Positions 7,630 to 17,464 are shown, counted from the first letter of the stretch. The stretch: 64,000 nt of DNA from Kineosporia babensis (GCF_021129305.1 NZ_JAJOMB010000001.1:372001-436000); one strand, 5' to 3'. The notes: a model not told the origin generated them from the letters alone. Made by a program: numbers and translations.

Positions 7630-8595
7630 TCAGACCTCCTCGGTGAAGTGGCAGGCGGCTTTGCGTTGGCCTTGGGTTGCTTTCAACTGGGGACGTTCGT
7701 CCCGGCATTTCTGCCGGGCCAGAGGGCAGCGGGCCTGGTAGACGCAGCCGCTCGGGATCGAGGCGAGGTCCGGTGGAGTACCGCCGATCGAGGCCAGTTC
7801 CTCACCGCGGGCCACGTGCACCGGAACCGAGTCCAGCAGGCCCTTGGTGTAGGGATGCCCGGGATCACCGAAGACCTCGGAGACCGGGCCGGTCTCGACC
7901 ACGTGGCCGGCGTACATCACCGCCACCTTGTCGGCCTCCTCGGCCACCAGGGCCAGGTCGTGGGTGATCAGCACGACCGCCATCTCCCGCTCGGCCCGCA
8001 GGTCCTTCAGCAGGGCCATGATCTGGGCCTGCACGGTCACGTCGAGGGCGGTGGTGGGTTCGTCGGCCAGCAGCACGGTCGGGTTCAGGGCCACCGCCAT
8101 GGCGATCAGCAGGCGCTGGCGCATGCCGCCGGAGAACTGGTGCGGGAAGGCGTCCACCCGCTTGTCCGGGTGCGGGATGCCGACCCGGCGCATCAGCTCG
8201 ATCGCCTCGCCGCGGGCCTCCTTGGCCGACATCCGGCGGTGGATCCGGAACGGCTCGGCCAGTTGGGTACCCACCGTGTACACCGGGTTCAGGGCGGTCA
8301 GGGCGTCCTGAAACACGATGGCCAGCTCGGGCCCGGCCATCTGGCGGCGCTTGCGGCGGGAGGCCTTCACCAGGTCGGTGCCGTTGAGGGTGACCGAGCC
8401 CTGGGTGACCGAGGCGATCGGCTCGAGCAGACCGACGATCGCCTGCGCGGTCATCGACTTGCCGCAGCCGGACTCGCCGAGCAGGGCCAGGGTCTCGCCC
8501 TGCTCGGCCTCGAACCCGACGCCGTTCACGGCGCGCAGCGGGCCGTTGGGGGTCTCGATGTCGACGGTCAGGTCCTGGACGCTCAGTGCGGACAT
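7630..8595 (-). CDS. Peptide-type ABC importer, ATP-binding protein (OppD/DppD type)
   Basis: A 321-residue ATPase paired with the preceding one. Walker A is GESGCGKSM, the signature is FSGGMRQR, Walker B is VLLADEPTTALD, and the C-terminal family extension has the motif GCVYQARCPLARQKC. ATG at 8593-8595 is preferred; it overlaps the stop of the permease (TGATG), with GAGGTG just upstream. An in-frame GTG one codon earlier is possible. It forms the second nucleotide-binding subunit of the same importer. Confidence 0.92.
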   Translation of the reverse strand: MSALSVQDLTVDIETPNGPLRAVNGVGFEAEQGETLALLGESGCGKSMTAQAIVGLLEPIASVTQGSVTLNGTDLVKASRRKRRQMAGPELAIVFQDALTALNPVYTVGTQLAEPFRIHRRMSAKEARGEAIELMRRVGIPHPDKRVDAFPHQFSGGMRQRLLIAMAVALNPTVLLADEPTTALDVTVQAQIMALLKDLRAEREMAVVLITHDLALVAEEADKVAVMYAGHVVETGPVSEVFGDPGHPYTKGLLDSVPVHVARGEELASIGGTPPDLASIPSGCVYQARCPLARQKCRDERPQLKATQGQRKAACHFTEEV

Positions 8596-9530
8596 CACTT
8601 CACCTCTTTACGGCCGCGCTTGTGCCGCGGCAGGGTCAGGCGCCAGCGCTGGGCCGGGTCGGTGGCGAGCCGGGCCCAGGAGGCCAGGACGGTCGCCGAG
8701 ACGGTGGTGATCACGATGGCCAGGCCGGGGAAGAACGAGAGCCACCAGGCGGTCTGGAGGTAGGTCCGGCCCTGCGCGACCATCAGGCCCCAGCTCACCG
8801 AGGGCGGCTGGATGCCGATCCCGAGGAAGCTCAGGGACGACTCCGAGAGCATCACGAAGCAGAAGTCCAGGGTGGCCACCGTCAGCAGGGTGGGCAGAAT
8901 GATCGGGAGAACGTGCCGGAAGATGATCGCCGTCGGCTTCGTGCCGAAGGTGCGGGCCGCGTCCACGAACAGCCGGCTCTGCAGCTCGGCCGACTCGGCC
9001 CGGGCGGTGCGCAGGTAGATCGGGATCCGGGTGATCGCCAGCACCAGAACCAGATTGGCCGAGCTGGGCGAGAAGATGTACAGCACCACCACGGCCATCA
9101 GCAGCGAGGGGAAGCTGAGGATGATGTCGGCGATCCGCATCACCACGGTCTCCCGCCGGCCCCGGTGGTAACCGGCCCACATCCCGATCAGCGAGCCGAT
9201 GACCAGGCTGAGCAGGACGGCCGGGACCGCAACCGAGAGCGTGGTGCGGCTGGCCACGATCAGCCGGGCCAGCACGCTGCGGCCCAGCGGGTCGGTGCCG
9301 AGGAAGTTGAGCCAGCCACCGTCCAGGGTGAACGGCTCGGCGTTGGCGTTCAGCAGGTTCTGCTCACGAGCCTGCTCGGCCACCAGCATCGGGCCGAAAA
9401 CCGCGGTCAGGAAAACGAAGCAGAGGACGAGTGCGGCCAGGGTGGCGACTTTGTCCTTCAGCAGGAGGGTGAGGAGTTTCGGGTTCTGGCTTCGGGGAGC
9501 CTCGAGGGGGGTCTCCAGCGTCGCGCTCAT
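8595..9530 (-). CDS. Peptide-type ABC importer, permease (DppC type)
   Basis: A 311-residue inner-membrane permease. It has a first membrane helix near residues 28-50, a periplasmic loop ending with FLGTDPLGRSVLARL (a DppC hallmark), then five more helices. The cytoplasmic EAA-type coupling loop is VDAARTFGTKPTAIIFRHVLP. It overlaps the upstream permease by four bases and the downstream ATPase by one. It pairs with the DppB-type permease to form the channel. Confidence 0.92.
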   Translation of the reverse strand: MSATLETPLEAPRSQNPKLLTLLLKDKVATLAALVLCFVFLTAVFGPMLVAEQAREQNLLNANAEPFTLDGGWLNFLGTDPLGRSVLARLIVASRTTLSVAVPAVLLSLVIGSLIGMWAGYHRGRRETVVMRIADIILSFPSLLMAVVVLYIFSPSSANLVLVLAITRIPIYLRTARAESAELQSRLFVDAARTFGTKPTAIIFRHVLPIILPTLLTVATLDFCFVMLSESSLSFLGIGIQPPSVSWGLMVAQGRTYLQTAWWLSFFPGLAIVITTVSATVLASWARLATDPAQRWRLTLPRHKRGRKEVK

Positions 9531-10456
9531 GCCGAAACCTTCTCTCGGACGCGGGCATCGAGCAGTGCGTAGCCGATGTCGATGAGGATGTTGAGGACGA
9601 AGATCGAGACCGCGGTGAGCAGCACGCAGGCCTGCAGCACGGCGAAGTCCCGGCCCAGGATCGAGTCGATCATCAGCTTGCCGATGCCGGGCCAGCCGAA
9701 GATGGTCTCCACCACCACGGCGCCGTTGATCAGGCCGACCATCAGGTCACCGGCCACGGTCAGGGCCGGGGCGGCGGCGTTGCGCAGAGCATGGTGCGTG
9801 ACCACCCTGAGGTCACCGGCGCCCTTGCTGCGGGCCAGCCGCACGTACGGGGCACTGAGCGCGCTGACCATGGCTCCCCGCACCACCTGGGTGAGCACCC
9901 CCAGCGGGCGGATCACCAGCGTGGCCACCGGCAGCACCCAGGAGGCCATGCCCCCGGTGACGCCGGAGGTGGGCAGCCAGCCCAGGCTCACCGCGAAGAT
10001 CCAGACCCCGACGATGGCGAACCAGAAGTCCGGCACGCTGGCCGCGGTCATCGACAGGAAGCTGGAGATCCGGTCGGCCACCGAGTTCGGCCGGTAGGCG
10101 GCCCAGCTGCCGATGACCACCGCGCCGACCACTGCGATCAGCATGGTCGAGAAGGCCAGCTGCAGCGTAGCCGGGAAGGCCCGCAGCGCCATCGCGGCGG
10201 CGGACTCCCCGGTGCGCAGCGAGTCACCGAAGTCCAGCGTGAGCACCCCACCGAGGTAGTCCCACATCTGCACCCAGATCGAGTCGTCCAGGCCGTTGGC
10301 CTCGATGAAGTTCTGCCGTTGCTCGGGGGTGGCCGACACCGGCAGGTACAGGTTGGCCGGGTCGCCGGTCAGCCGGGCCAGGAAGAACACCCCCAGCAGC
10401 ACGGCGATCAGCGGCAGCAGGCTGGTGACCGCACGGCGGCGCAGGAATCCGGTCAT
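9527..10456 (-). CDS. Peptide-type ABC importer, permease (DppB type)
   Basis: A 309-residue permease with about six membrane helices and the DppB/OppB layout. It has an N-terminal signal-anchor-like helix, a loop containing TGDPANLYLPVSATPEQ, a coupling loop RLARSKGAGDLRVVTHHALRN, and the conserved VVETIFGWPGIGKLM stretch near the C-terminus. ATG 10454-10456 overlaps the stop of the binding-protein gene by four bases, so the operon is tightly coupled. Confidence 0.92.
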   Translation of the reverse strand: MTGFLRRRAVTSLLPLIAVLLGVFFLARLTGDPANLYLPVSATPEQRQNFIEANGLDDSIWVQMWDYLGGVLTLDFGDSLRTGESAAAMALRAFPATLQLAFSTMLIAVVGAVVIGSWAAYRPNSVADRISSFLSMTAASVPDFWFAIVGVWIFAVSLGWLPTSGVTGGMASWVLPVATLVIRPLGVLTQVVRGAMVSALSAPYVRLARSKGAGDLRVVTHHALRNAAAPALTVAGDLMVGLINGAVVVETIFGWPGIGKLMIDSILGRDFAVLQACVLLTAVSIFVLNILIDIGYALLDARVREKVSA

Positions 10457-12009
10457 GACACGGGACTCATCTCTGCCAGGCGCATCTCGTCACCCGATGC
10501 CGAGTTCGGCCGGTACGAGACGTTCGGGGATTTGGCCATGATCGCGCTCATGTGCGCGATGTACGCGTACTGGGTGATCTCCTCCTGCTCGTACTGCCAC
10601 AGCGCGGCCATCGCGTCCTGCCGTTCCTGACCGACCAGGGCCTCGGCGGCGCGGATCTTCTGGTCGAACTCCGCGGTGCCCCAGGAGCTCTGGTAGCCCT
10701 CGGCGAGCATGTACTGGTCCAGGGTGAACGCCGCGTCCCCGGCCTGGTTACCGTGCATGATCATCAGCAGGTACGGGCCGGTGTCCTTCGGGAACGGCCG
10801 GATCTGGTACTCCAGCTGGGCGTTCGTGTCCATCATCTCGATCTTCACGTTCAGCCCGGCCTTGGCCAGCTCGCCCTGGATCACCTCGATCGTCTCGGTG
10901 ATCCGCGGGAACTGGGCGTTGCGGCCGATCAGCCGGATCTCGGTGTCCACCGGCACACCGTCGGCCCGGGCCTCGTCGACCAGCTGCTTGGCCCGGGCCG
11001 CGTCGTACGGCCAGATCTGCTCGTCGGGCTCGTAGCCGACGATGCCGTCCGGGATCAGCTCCCCGGCCGGCTGGGCCAGCTTCTCGAAAAGTGTTTCGGC
11101 GAGCAGCTTCCGGTCGATCACGTAGTTGACCGCCTGCCGGATCCGGATGTCGTCGAGCGGCGGCTGGTCGGCCTGCATCCGCAGGGCGGTGGTCTCGTTG
11201 TTGGCGTAGGCCACGGCCAGCTCGCCGGCGCCGTCCTCGGGGGCCAGGCTGGTGGCGATGTCCGCCTCACCGTTGGCCACCATCGCCGCCCGGACGCTGC
11301 CCTCGGCGCGCCAGACGTAGTTCACGTTCTTGTAGGCCGGCACCTCTCCCCAGTAGCCGGGGTTGCTCTCCAGCGAAAGTCGTTGTCCGGCCTGCCAGTC
11401 GGCCACCCGGTAGGGGCCGGTACCGATCGGCTCGCGCACCTTCTCGGTCGTACTGGTTTTGGTGGACACCATCTCGACGAACGACAGACGCAGCGGGAGG
11501 ATCGGGTCGGGCTCGGGCGAGGTGACGGTGAGGGTGGTCTCGTCCACCGCCTCCACCTCGAGGTCGGTGTCGCCGAAGACGTAACCCTCCACCTCGCAGG
11601 CGAGATCGGAGTTCACCGCGCGGTCGATGGTGAAGGCCGCGGCCTCGGCGTCGAAAGGCGTTCCATCAGTGAACGTCACGCCTTCGCGGAGCTTGAACGT
11701 CCAGGTCTCCGGCGACGTCTGCTCCCACTCGGTGGCCAGCAACGGCTCCAGCTCACCGGAGTCCGGGTCCCGCTCGAGGAGTGGCTCGGTGATGTTGGAG
11801 CGCACCACCACGCCGGTGGCGGTGAGCGAGCTCTGACAGGCCTCCAGAGTCGGCGGCTCCTGGGGCAGAACGATTCTCAGGCCGTCCGCCCCGCCTCCGG
11901 TGACGTACTCGGAGTTGGCGACCGTGCAGCCGCTGGCGACCAGGGCCAGCCCGAGCAGTCCCGCTACCTTGGGCAGTCCCCGGGATCGGCGAATCGGTGG
12001 GCTCAACAT
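10453..12009 (-). CDS. Solute-binding lipoprotein of the peptide-type ABC importer (SBP family 5)
   Basis: A 518-residue extracytoplasmic binding protein. The signal peptide is a basic RRSRGLPK start, a hydrophobic core and the lipobox ASGC, with the lipidated cysteine at about residue 28. The SBP_bac_5 pattern follows: LRIVLPQEPPTLEACQS, ITEPLLERDPDSGELEPLLA, FKLREGVTFTDGTPFDAEA and IGTGPYRV. It is the first gene of the importer operon. The operator-like element at 12027-12041 lies 18 bases upstream of its start. Substrate preference cannot be read from the sequence; the context suggests a diacid sugar or an oligomer carrying it. Confidence 0.9.
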   Translation of the reverse strand: MLSPPIRRSRGLPKVAGLLGLALVASGCTVANSEYVTGGGADGLRIVLPQEPPTLEACQSSLTATGVVVRSNITEPLLERDPDSGELEPLLATEWEQTSPETWTFKLREGVTFTDGTPFDAEAAAFTIDRAVNSDLACEVEGYVFGDTDLEVEAVDETTLTVTSPEPDPILPLRLSFVEMVSTKTSTTEKVREPIGTGPYRVADWQAGQRLSLESNPGYWGEVPAYKNVNYVWRAEGSVRAAMVANGEADIATSLAPEDGAGELAVAYANNETTALRMQADQPPLDDIRIRQAVNYVIDRKLLAETLFEKLAQPAGELIPDGIVGYEPDEQIWPYDAARAKQLVDEARADGVPVDTEIRLIGRNAQFPRITETIEVIQGELAKAGLNVKIEMMDTNAQLEYQIRPFPKDTGPYLLMIMHGNQAGDAAFTLDQYMLAEGYQSSWGTAEFDQKIRAAEALVGQERQDAMAALWQYEQEEITQYAYIAHMSAIMAKSPNVSYRPNSASGDEMRLAEMSPVS

Positions 12010-12026
12010 TGAGTTCCTTCCGGCTG

Positions 12027-12041
12027 TCCACGGATGTGAAC
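12027..12041. promoter_or_regulatory. Operator-like element between the importer operon and kdgD
   Basis: TCCACGGATGTGAAC repeats the element at 3687-3701 with a single base change. A degenerate inverted partner, ATTCGTAGAC (12051-12060; reverse complement GTCTACGAAT), follows it. The 193-base divergent region 12010-12202 also holds two GGTATCGA boxes (12115 and 12147) of unknown meaning. The location fits shared control of the importer operon and the kdgD operon by the IclR protein. Confidence 0.55.
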
Positions 12042-12202
12042 GCGATCTGGATTCGTAGACGTACCGTAGGTGGGCTCCTTTGTGACGTCAACCACGGAGT
12101 AGCGATGCTGTTGCGGTATCGATCCATGCTCAAGTGAGCTTGGACAGGTATCGAGATGGCTGCCTAGCGTGGTCGGCAACCCTCGACTTTCAGGAGCCGA
12201 CG

Positions 12203-13114
12203 ATGTCTCGTTTCTCGCCCACCGAACTGCGCGACGCCCTCGGGTCGGGCCTGCTGTCGTTCCCGGTCACGCACACCGACGCCGAACTCAATCTGGACGA
12301 GAACGGCCTGCGCGGGCACCTGCAGCACCTGCGCGAGTTCGACGCCACCGGCTTGTTCGCGGCCGGTGGGACGGGCGAGTTCTTCTGCCTCACCCCGGCC
12401 GAGGTGGAACGCGTGGTGCAGATCAGCGCCGAAGAGGTCACCGAGGTACCGGTGGTCGGACCGGCCGGCTACGGCACCGGGATCGCGGTCGAGATGGCCC
12501 AGGCCGCGGACCGGGCCGGGGCCGACGGCATCTTCCTGCTGCCGCCCTATCTGACCGAGATCGACCAGGAGGGCCTGTACGCCCACGTGGCCAAGGTCTG
12601 CTCCACCACCGAACTGGGCGTGGTGGTCTACCACCGGGCCAACGCCAAGTTCCACCACAGCACCGTGGACCGGCTGGTGGCCGACTTCGACAACTTCATC
12701 GGCTTCAAGGACGGCATCGGCGACATCGACCTGATGGCCCGGCTGTACGCCACGCACGGCGACCGGCTGGTCTACGTCGGCGGCCTGCCCACGGCCGAGA
12801 CCTACGCGCTGCCGTACCTGGAGCTCGGCGCCACCACCTACTCCAGCGCGATCTACAACTTCGCCCCGCGCTGGGCCGGGGAGTTCTACCAGTCCGTGCG
12901 CAACCGCGACCGGGAGGACGTGTACCGGCGGCTGCGCGAGTTCGTCCTGCCCTACCTGGAGATCCGCAACCGGCGCTCGGGCTACGCCGTCTCGATCGTC
13001 AAGGCCGGGCTGCAGGCCGTGGGGCGTCCGGCCGGTTCGGTGCGCCCGCCGTTGGTGGACCTGACCGAGGCCGAGCTGGCTGATCTGACCGACCTGGTCA
13101 AGAAGGTGGCCTGA
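12203..13114 (+). CDS. kdgD: 5-dehydro-4-deoxyglucarate dehydratase (decarboxylating)
   Basis: A 303-residue class I aldolase-like protein of the DapA/NAL family, KdgD branch. It converts 5-keto-4-deoxy-D-glucarate to 2-oxoglutarate semialdehyde, with loss of water and CO2. The Schiff-base lysine is in IGFKDGIGD, the catalytic tyrosine in [11 protein letters not shown], and the substrate loop is [10 protein letters not shown], as in glucarate-type enzymes. ATG 12203 is chosen because CAGGAG stands six bases upstream; an earlier in-frame GTG at 12134 has no such site. The stop overlaps the aldehyde dehydrogenase start (TGATG). It acts after the dehydratase GudD. Confidence 0.92.
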   Translation: MSRFSPTELRDALGSGLLSFPVTHTDAELNLDENGLRGHLQHLREFDATGLFAAGGTGEFFCLTPAEVERVVQISAEEVTEVPVVGPAGYGTGIAVEMAQAADRAGADGIFLLPPYLTEIDQEGLYAHVAKVCSTTELGVVVYHRANAKFHHSTVDRLVADFDNFIGFKDGIGDIDLMARLYATHGDRLVYVGGLPTAETYALPYLELGATTYSSAIYNFAPRWAGEFYQSVRNRDREDVYRRLREFVLPYLEIRNRRSGYAVSIVKAGLQAVGRPAGSVRPPLVDLTEAELADLTDLVKKVA

Positions 13115-14691
13115 TGGAACTCACCGGCGAGATGCTGATCGGGGCGGCGGCGGTCTACGGATCGGCGGGCAGCGTGGCCGGGCGGGACCCGCGTACCGGC
13201 GACGAGCTGAAACCGGTTTACGGGCTGGGCGGGGCCGAGGAGGTAGCGCGAGCCTCGGAGCTGGCGTGGGCGGCGTTCAAGACCTACCGCCAGACCGACG
13301 GCCCCGCCCGCGCGGACTTTTTGGACCGGATCGCCGCCAACCTGGAAGCCGTGGCCGAGCCATTGGTTGCCCGGGTTCAGGCCGAGACCGGTATTGCCGA
13401 GCCCCGGGTGCGCGGTGAACTCGCCCGCACGGTGAACCAGCTGCGGCTGTTCGGCCGGGTGCTGCGAGAGGGAAGCTGGATCGGCGCCCGCATCGAGCCC
13501 TCGCTGCCCGACCGCAAACCCCTTCCCCGCCCAGACCTACGCCAGCGCAAGATCCCCCTAGGTCCGGTCGCCGTGTTCGGCGCCTCGAACTTCCCCCTGG
13601 CCTTCTCGGTGGCTGGCGGGGACACCGCTTCTGCTCTGGCCGCCGGCTGCCCGGTCATCGTCAAGGCGCACAGTTCGCATCCGGGCACCTCGGAGATCGT
13701 TGGCCGGGCCATCCAGGCTGCCGTCGCCGAGTCGGGTCTCCCCGAAGGCGTCTTCTCCTTGCTCTACGGCGGCGGTTCGTCCCTAGGTACCGCACTCGTC
13801 TCGGACCCCCGTGTCCGCGCCGTGGGCTTCACCGGTTCGCGTACGGGCGGCCTTGCGCTCGCAGCCACCGCCGCCGCGCGCCCGGTTCCGATTCCGGTCT
13901 ACGCCGAAATGTCCAGCGTTAACCCGGTCTTCCTGCTCCCCTCCGCACTGGAGGCTGATCCGGAGGGGCTTGGGGCGTCCTTTGTTACCTCCTTGACCAC
14001 GGGTGTCGGCCAACTCTGCACGAATCCTGGTCTGATCTTCGCCATCGACTCCCCTGCGCTCGACGCGTTCCTGGCCGCCGCGTCCTCTGCTGTGAGCTCT
14101 TCTGCCGCAGCGCCAATGCTGAGCCGGGGAATCTGTTCTGCCTACGCGGAGGGCGCGCAGCGCTTCTCATCGCACAAGGCCGTGACCGCGGTGGCCGACG
14201 GGCTTACGGACGATTCGATCGACGCCCCGGGGATTACTCACCTTTACACGACCACGGGTTCTGCCTTCCTGGAAGACCATTCACTGCACGAGGAGGTCTT
14301 CGGGGCAACCTCGTTGGTGGTCCGGCTTACGGACGCTTCTCAGCTGCCCCTGGTGGTGGACGCACTGGAGGGACAGCTGACCGCGACGGTGCACGCCGTT
14401 GAGGCGGACCTGGCGGTGGCTTCGGATTTGCTGCCGGAGCTGGAGCTGAAGGTTGGCCGGGTGATCTTCAACGGCTGGCCGACGGGTGTGGACGTGGGGC
14501 AGGCGATGGTGCACGGTGGACCGTTCCCGAGCACGTTCGACGGACGCAGCACTTCGGTGGGCACGCTGGCGATCGAGCGGTTCCTGCGGCCGGTGGCCTA
14601 TCAGGATCTGCCGGCTTCGCTGCGGCCGGCCGGGCTGGACGACGAAAATGCGTTGGGGATCTTCCGACAGGTGGATGGGGTTTTCGGATGA
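13114..14691 (+). CDS. 2-oxoglutarate semialdehyde (2,5-dioxovalerate) dehydrogenase
   Basis: A 525-residue aldehyde dehydrogenase with all key residues: N159 (FGASNF), K184 (VIVKAH), E265 ([10 protein letters not shown]) and the nucleophile C302 (GVGQLCTNP). The [15 protein letters not shown] and [10 protein letters not shown] motifs are characteristic of the 2-oxoglutarate-semialdehyde subgroup. It oxidises the KdgD product to 2-oxoglutarate, which feeds the TCA cycle. It is coupled at both ends, by TGATG to kdgD and ATGA to gudD. The middle of the gene uses somewhat more T-ending and rarer codons than its neighbours. Confidence 0.88.
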   Translation: MELTGEMLIGAAAVYGSAGSVAGRDPRTGDELKPVYGLGGAEEVARASELAWAAFKTYRQTDGPARADFLDRIAANLEAVAEPLVARVQAETGIAEPRVRGELARTVNQLRLFGRVLREGSWIGARIEPSLPDRKPLPRPDLRQRKIPLGPVAVFGASNFPLAFSVAGGDTASALAAGCPVIVKAHSSHPGTSEIVGRAIQAAVAESGLPEGVFSLLYGGGSSLGTALVSDPRVRAVGFTGSRTGGLALAATAAARPVPIPVYAEMSSVNPVFLLPSALEADPEGLGASFVTSLTTGVGQLCTNPGLIFAIDSPALDAFLAAASSAVSSSAAAPMLSRGICSAYAEGAQRFSSHKAVTAVADGLTDDSIDAPGITHLYTTTGSAFLEDHSLHEEVFGATSLVVRLTDASQLPLVVDALEGQLTATVHAVEADLAVASDLLPELELKVGRVIFNGWPTGVDVGQAMVHGGPFPSTFDGRSTSVGTLAIERFLRPVAYQDLPASLRPAGLDDENALGIFRQVDGVFG

Positions 14692-16046
14692 CCGTGGGCG
14701 ACGATGCCCGTACGGCCGCGAACACCGGCGCGGTTCCGGTGGTCACGAGCGTGCGGGTGGTGCCGGTGGCCGGCCAGGACAGCATGCTGCTCAACCTGAG
14801 CGGGGCCCACGCGCCCTACTTCACCCGCAACGTGGTGATCCTGACCGACTCCTCAGGCAATACCGGCCTGGGCGAAGTGCCCGGCGGCGAGGCGATCCGC
14901 TCCACGCTGACCGACAGCACGCCGTTCGTGGTGGGCCAGCCGATCAGCCACTACAACGCCGTTCTGCGCCAGGTACGCGCGGCCTTCGCCGACCGGGACG
15001 CGGGCGGCCGGGGTAAGCAGACGTTCGACCTGCGCACCACCGTGCATGTGCTCACCGCGCTGGAGTCCGCGCTGCTCGACCTGTTCGGTCAGCACCTGGG
15101 CGTTCCTGTAGCCGATCTGCTCGGCGAGGGTAAGCAGCGCGACGAGGTACGCATGCTCGGCTACCTGTTCTTCGTCGGCTCCAGCGGCAAGACCGATCTG
15201 CCTTATCGACAGGGCGACGGCGACCGCTGGGAGGTTCTCAGGGACCAGGAGGCGCTTACCCCCGAGGCGGTGGTGGCGCTGGCCGAGGCGGCTCAGGAGC
15301 GGTACGGCTTCGCCGACTTCAAGCTCAAGGGCGGCGTGCTGCCCGGCCCCGACGAGGTTGCCGCGGTTACGGCGCTGCACGAACGATTCCCGGACGCACG
15401 GATCACCTTGGATCCCAATGGCGCCTGGCCGTTGCGGCAGGCGATCGAGTACGGACGCTCGATGCGGGGTGTGGTGGCCTACGCCGAGGATCCGTGCGGG
15501 GCCGAGGGCGACTATTCCGGGCGTGAGGTGATGGCGGAGTTCCGCCGGGCCACCGGGCTACCCACCGCCACGAACATGATCGCGACCGACTGGCGGCAGC
15601 TCGGGCACGCGATCCAGGCCCAGGCGGTGGACATTCCGCTGGCCGACCCGCACTTCTGGACGATGGCCGGCTCGGTGCGGGTGGCCCAGCTCTGCGAGGC
15701 CTGGGGGCTGACCTGGGGCTCGCACTCGAACAACCATTTCGACATCTCGCTGGCCATGTTCACCCACGTCGGGGCGGCCGCCCCGGGCGAGATCACGGCG
15801 CTGGACACGCACTGGATCTGGCAGGACGGGCAACGCCTGACCCGCAGGCCCCCGGTGATCGAGAACGGCTGTGTGAAGGTCCCGGCCGCCCCCGGGCTGG
15901 GCCTGACGCTGGACGAGGACCGGCTGGCCGAGGCGCACGAGGTGTACCGGCGTAACGGCCTCGGCGCGCGGGACGACGCGATCTCCATGCAGTATCTGAT
16001 CCCGGGCTGGTCGTTCGATCCCAAGCGCCCCGCCCTGGACCGCTGA
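14688..16046 (+). CDS. gudD: D-glucarate dehydratase
   Basis: A 452-residue enzyme that follows the E. coli GudD pattern closely over its full length, including [28 protein letters not shown], and [15 protein letters not shown]. Catalytic residues are K212/K214 (KLKGG), D242, E267 and N296 as metal ligands, H346 in [11 protein letters not shown], and D373 in LDTHWIW. It dehydrates D-glucarate (and usually L-idarate) to 5-keto-4-deoxy-D-glucarate, the substrate of KdgD. It overlaps the aldehyde dehydrogenase stop by four bases. It is the orthodox member of the two dehydratases in this cluster. Confidence 0.95.
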   Translation: MTVGDDARTAANTGAVPVVTSVRVVPVAGQDSMLLNLSGAHAPYFTRNVVILTDSSGNTGLGEVPGGEAIRSTLTDSTPFVVGQPISHYNAVLRQVRAAFADRDAGGRGKQTFDLRTTVHVLTALESALLDLFGQHLGVPVADLLGEGKQRDEVRMLGYLFFVGSSGKTDLPYRQGDGDRWEVLRDQEALTPEAVVALAEAAQERYGFADFKLKGGVLPGPDEVAAVTALHERFPDARITLDPNGAWPLRQAIEYGRSMRGVVAYAEDPCGAEGDYSGREVMAEFRRATGLPTATNMIATDWRQLGHAIQAQAVDIPLADPHFWTMAGSVRVAQLCEAWGLTWGSHSNNHFDISLAMFTHVGAAAPGEITALDTHWIWQDGQRLTRRPPVIENGCVKVPAAPGLGLTLDEDRLAEAHEVYRRNGLGARDDAISMQYLIPGWSFDPKRPALDR

Positions 16047-16089
16047 AAACCCGAGCCGGCCACCGGCGTCCTCGATTGGAATCCAGAAC

Positions 16090-17025
16090 ATGACCGTGCT
16101 GCAGGTCGGGCCGCTGATGCCCACGCTGACCGAGACGCTCCAACGGCGCTACCAGGCGCTGCTGCTGCCGGAGGAGGGTGAACTGCGCACCGCCTTCCTG
16201 GCCGAGCAGGCCGCGGGCGTCGACGTGGCCGTCACCTCGGGCGGCACCGGGGTCTCGGGTGCGCTGATGGCGCAGCTGCCCAACCTGAAGGCGGTGATCA
16301 ACTTCGGCGTCGGTTACGACACCACCGACGTGGACGCCGCCCGCGAGCGCTCGATCCTGGTCAGCAACACCCCGGACGTGCTGACCGACTGCGTGGCCGA
16401 CACCGCAGTGGCCCTGCTGCTCGACGTGATGCGCGGTTTCAGCGCCTCGGACCGCTTCGTCCGGGCGGGGCAGTGGCCGGAGGGCAAGTTTCCGCTGACC
16501 CGCCAGGCCAGCAACCGCAAGGTCGGCATCCTCGGACTAGGCCGGATCGGGGGTGCGATTGCCCACCGGCTGGTCGCTTTCGGTTCCACGATCAGCTACC
16601 ACAACCGTCGTCAGGTGGCGGCCAGCCCGTACCGCTACTACGCCGACCTGGCCGAGATGGCCCGCGACGTAGATGTTCTCGTGGTCGCGGCAGCCGGTGG
16701 GGCAGCCACGCAGGGGCTGGTCAGCCGCGAGGTACTGACCGCGCTCGGGCCGCACGGGTATCTGGTCAACATTGCCCGGGGCAGCGTCGTGGACGAGGAC
16801 GCCCTGGTGGAACTGCTGGTCAGTGGGGGTTTGGCGGGGGCCGGGCTGGACGTGTTCGCGCACGAGCCGAAGGTGCCGCAGCCGCTGCTGGAGCTGGACA
16901 ACGTGGTGCTGCTGCCGCACGTGGGCAGCGGCACGGTGGAGACCCGCGCCGAGATGGAGAGCCTGACGCTGGCCAACCTGGACAGCTTCCTGCACTCCGC
17001 CATCGTGCTGAACCCGGTCTACTGA
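16090..17025 (+). CDS. D-2-hydroxyacid dehydrogenase (glyoxylate/hydroxypyruvate reductase-like)
   Basis: A 311-residue NAD(P)-dependent dehydrogenase with a complete active site: the cofactor loop LGLGRIGG, arginine in NIARGSVVDED, glutamate in DVFAHEP, and histidine in LLPHVGSGTVETR. The last of these resembles the hydroxypyruvate/2-ketoacid reductase branch. It starts 43 bases after gudD, so it is probably in the same transcript. It mirrors the first dehydratase/dehydrogenase pair at 3743-5961. It could reduce tartronate semialdehyde or a keto-sugar acid; the true substrate is unknown. Confidence 0.85.
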   Translation: MTVLQVGPLMPTLTETLQRRYQALLLPEEGELRTAFLAEQAAGVDVAVTSGGTGVSGALMAQLPNLKAVINFGVGYDTTDVDAARERSILVSNTPDVLTDCVADTAVALLLDVMRGFSASDRFVRAGQWPEGKFPLTRQASNRKVGILGLGRIGGAIAHRLVAFGSTISYHNRRQVAASPYRYYADLAEMARDVDVLVVAAAGGAATQGLVSREVLTALGPHGYLVNIARGSVVDEDALVELLVSGGLAGAGLDVFAHEPKVPQPLLELDNVVLLPHVGSGTVETRAEMESLTLANLDSFLHSAIVLNPVY

Positions 17026-17036
17026 GAGGAACCGAA

Positions 17037-17411
17037 ATGAGCATCGTCGTCGGTTATTTCCCCACCGCGGAGGGCCGGGCCGCGCTCCGGCACGGGATCG
17101 ACGAGGCGCTGCACCACCAGAGCGATCTGCTGGTGATCAGTGATCCGGCCGACGCCGAGGCCTGCGCAGTGGACGTGAAGTCCGCCGGTGCCTCCGGAGT
17201 GGCGATCTCTTCCCGGCCGGCCGGTGAGGCCGGGATGGCGGCCGAACTGATCGATGCCTCCTACGCCGAGGGGGTGACGCTGCTGGTGATCGGGCTGCGG
17301 CGGCGCTCGCCGGTGGGGAAGCTGCTGATGGGCAGCATCTCCCAGCAGGTGCTGCTCGAGGCCCAGTGCCCGGTGGTGGCGGTGAAACCTCAGGTCAGCA
17401 CGGTCGGCTGA
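17037..17411 (+). CDS. Universal stress protein, single domain
   Basis: A 124-residue UspA-fold protein. The end of the fold has the ATP-binding loop pattern VIGLRRRSPVGKLLMGS and the final strand CPVVAVK. ATG 17037 follows GAGAGGAA by a few bases and lies 11 bases after the dehydrogenase stop, so it is co-transcribed with the glucarate genes. A hairpin follows at 17422. Confidence 0.88.
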   Translation: MSIVVGYFPTAEGRAALRHGIDEALHHQSDLLVISDPADAEACAVDVKSAGASGVAISSRPAGEAGMAAELIDASYAEGVTLLVIGLRRRSPVGKLLMGSISQQVLLEAQCPVVAVKPQVSTVG

Positions 17412-17421
17412 CTGCTCTGCG

Positions 17422-17457
17422 GTGTCGGGTCGCGAAGATCGACTTCCGACCCGACAC
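17422..17457 (+). terminator. Hairpin after the universal stress gene
   Basis: An 11-bp stem, GTGTCGGGTCG (17422-17432) with CGACCCGACAC (17447-17457), extended inside by GAAG/CTTC with a one-base bulge. There is no T tract. It ends eight bases before the next ATG, so it could also act on translation of the PsiE-like gene. Confidence 0.6.
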
Positions 17458-17464
17458 TGGCGGC

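Noticed and set aside
12110-12160. Direct GGTATCGA repeats and an imperfect inverted repeat before kdgD
   Set aside because: Only about 13 of 21 positions agree in the inverted form and nothing similar was noticed elsewhere, so it was not called a separate operator.
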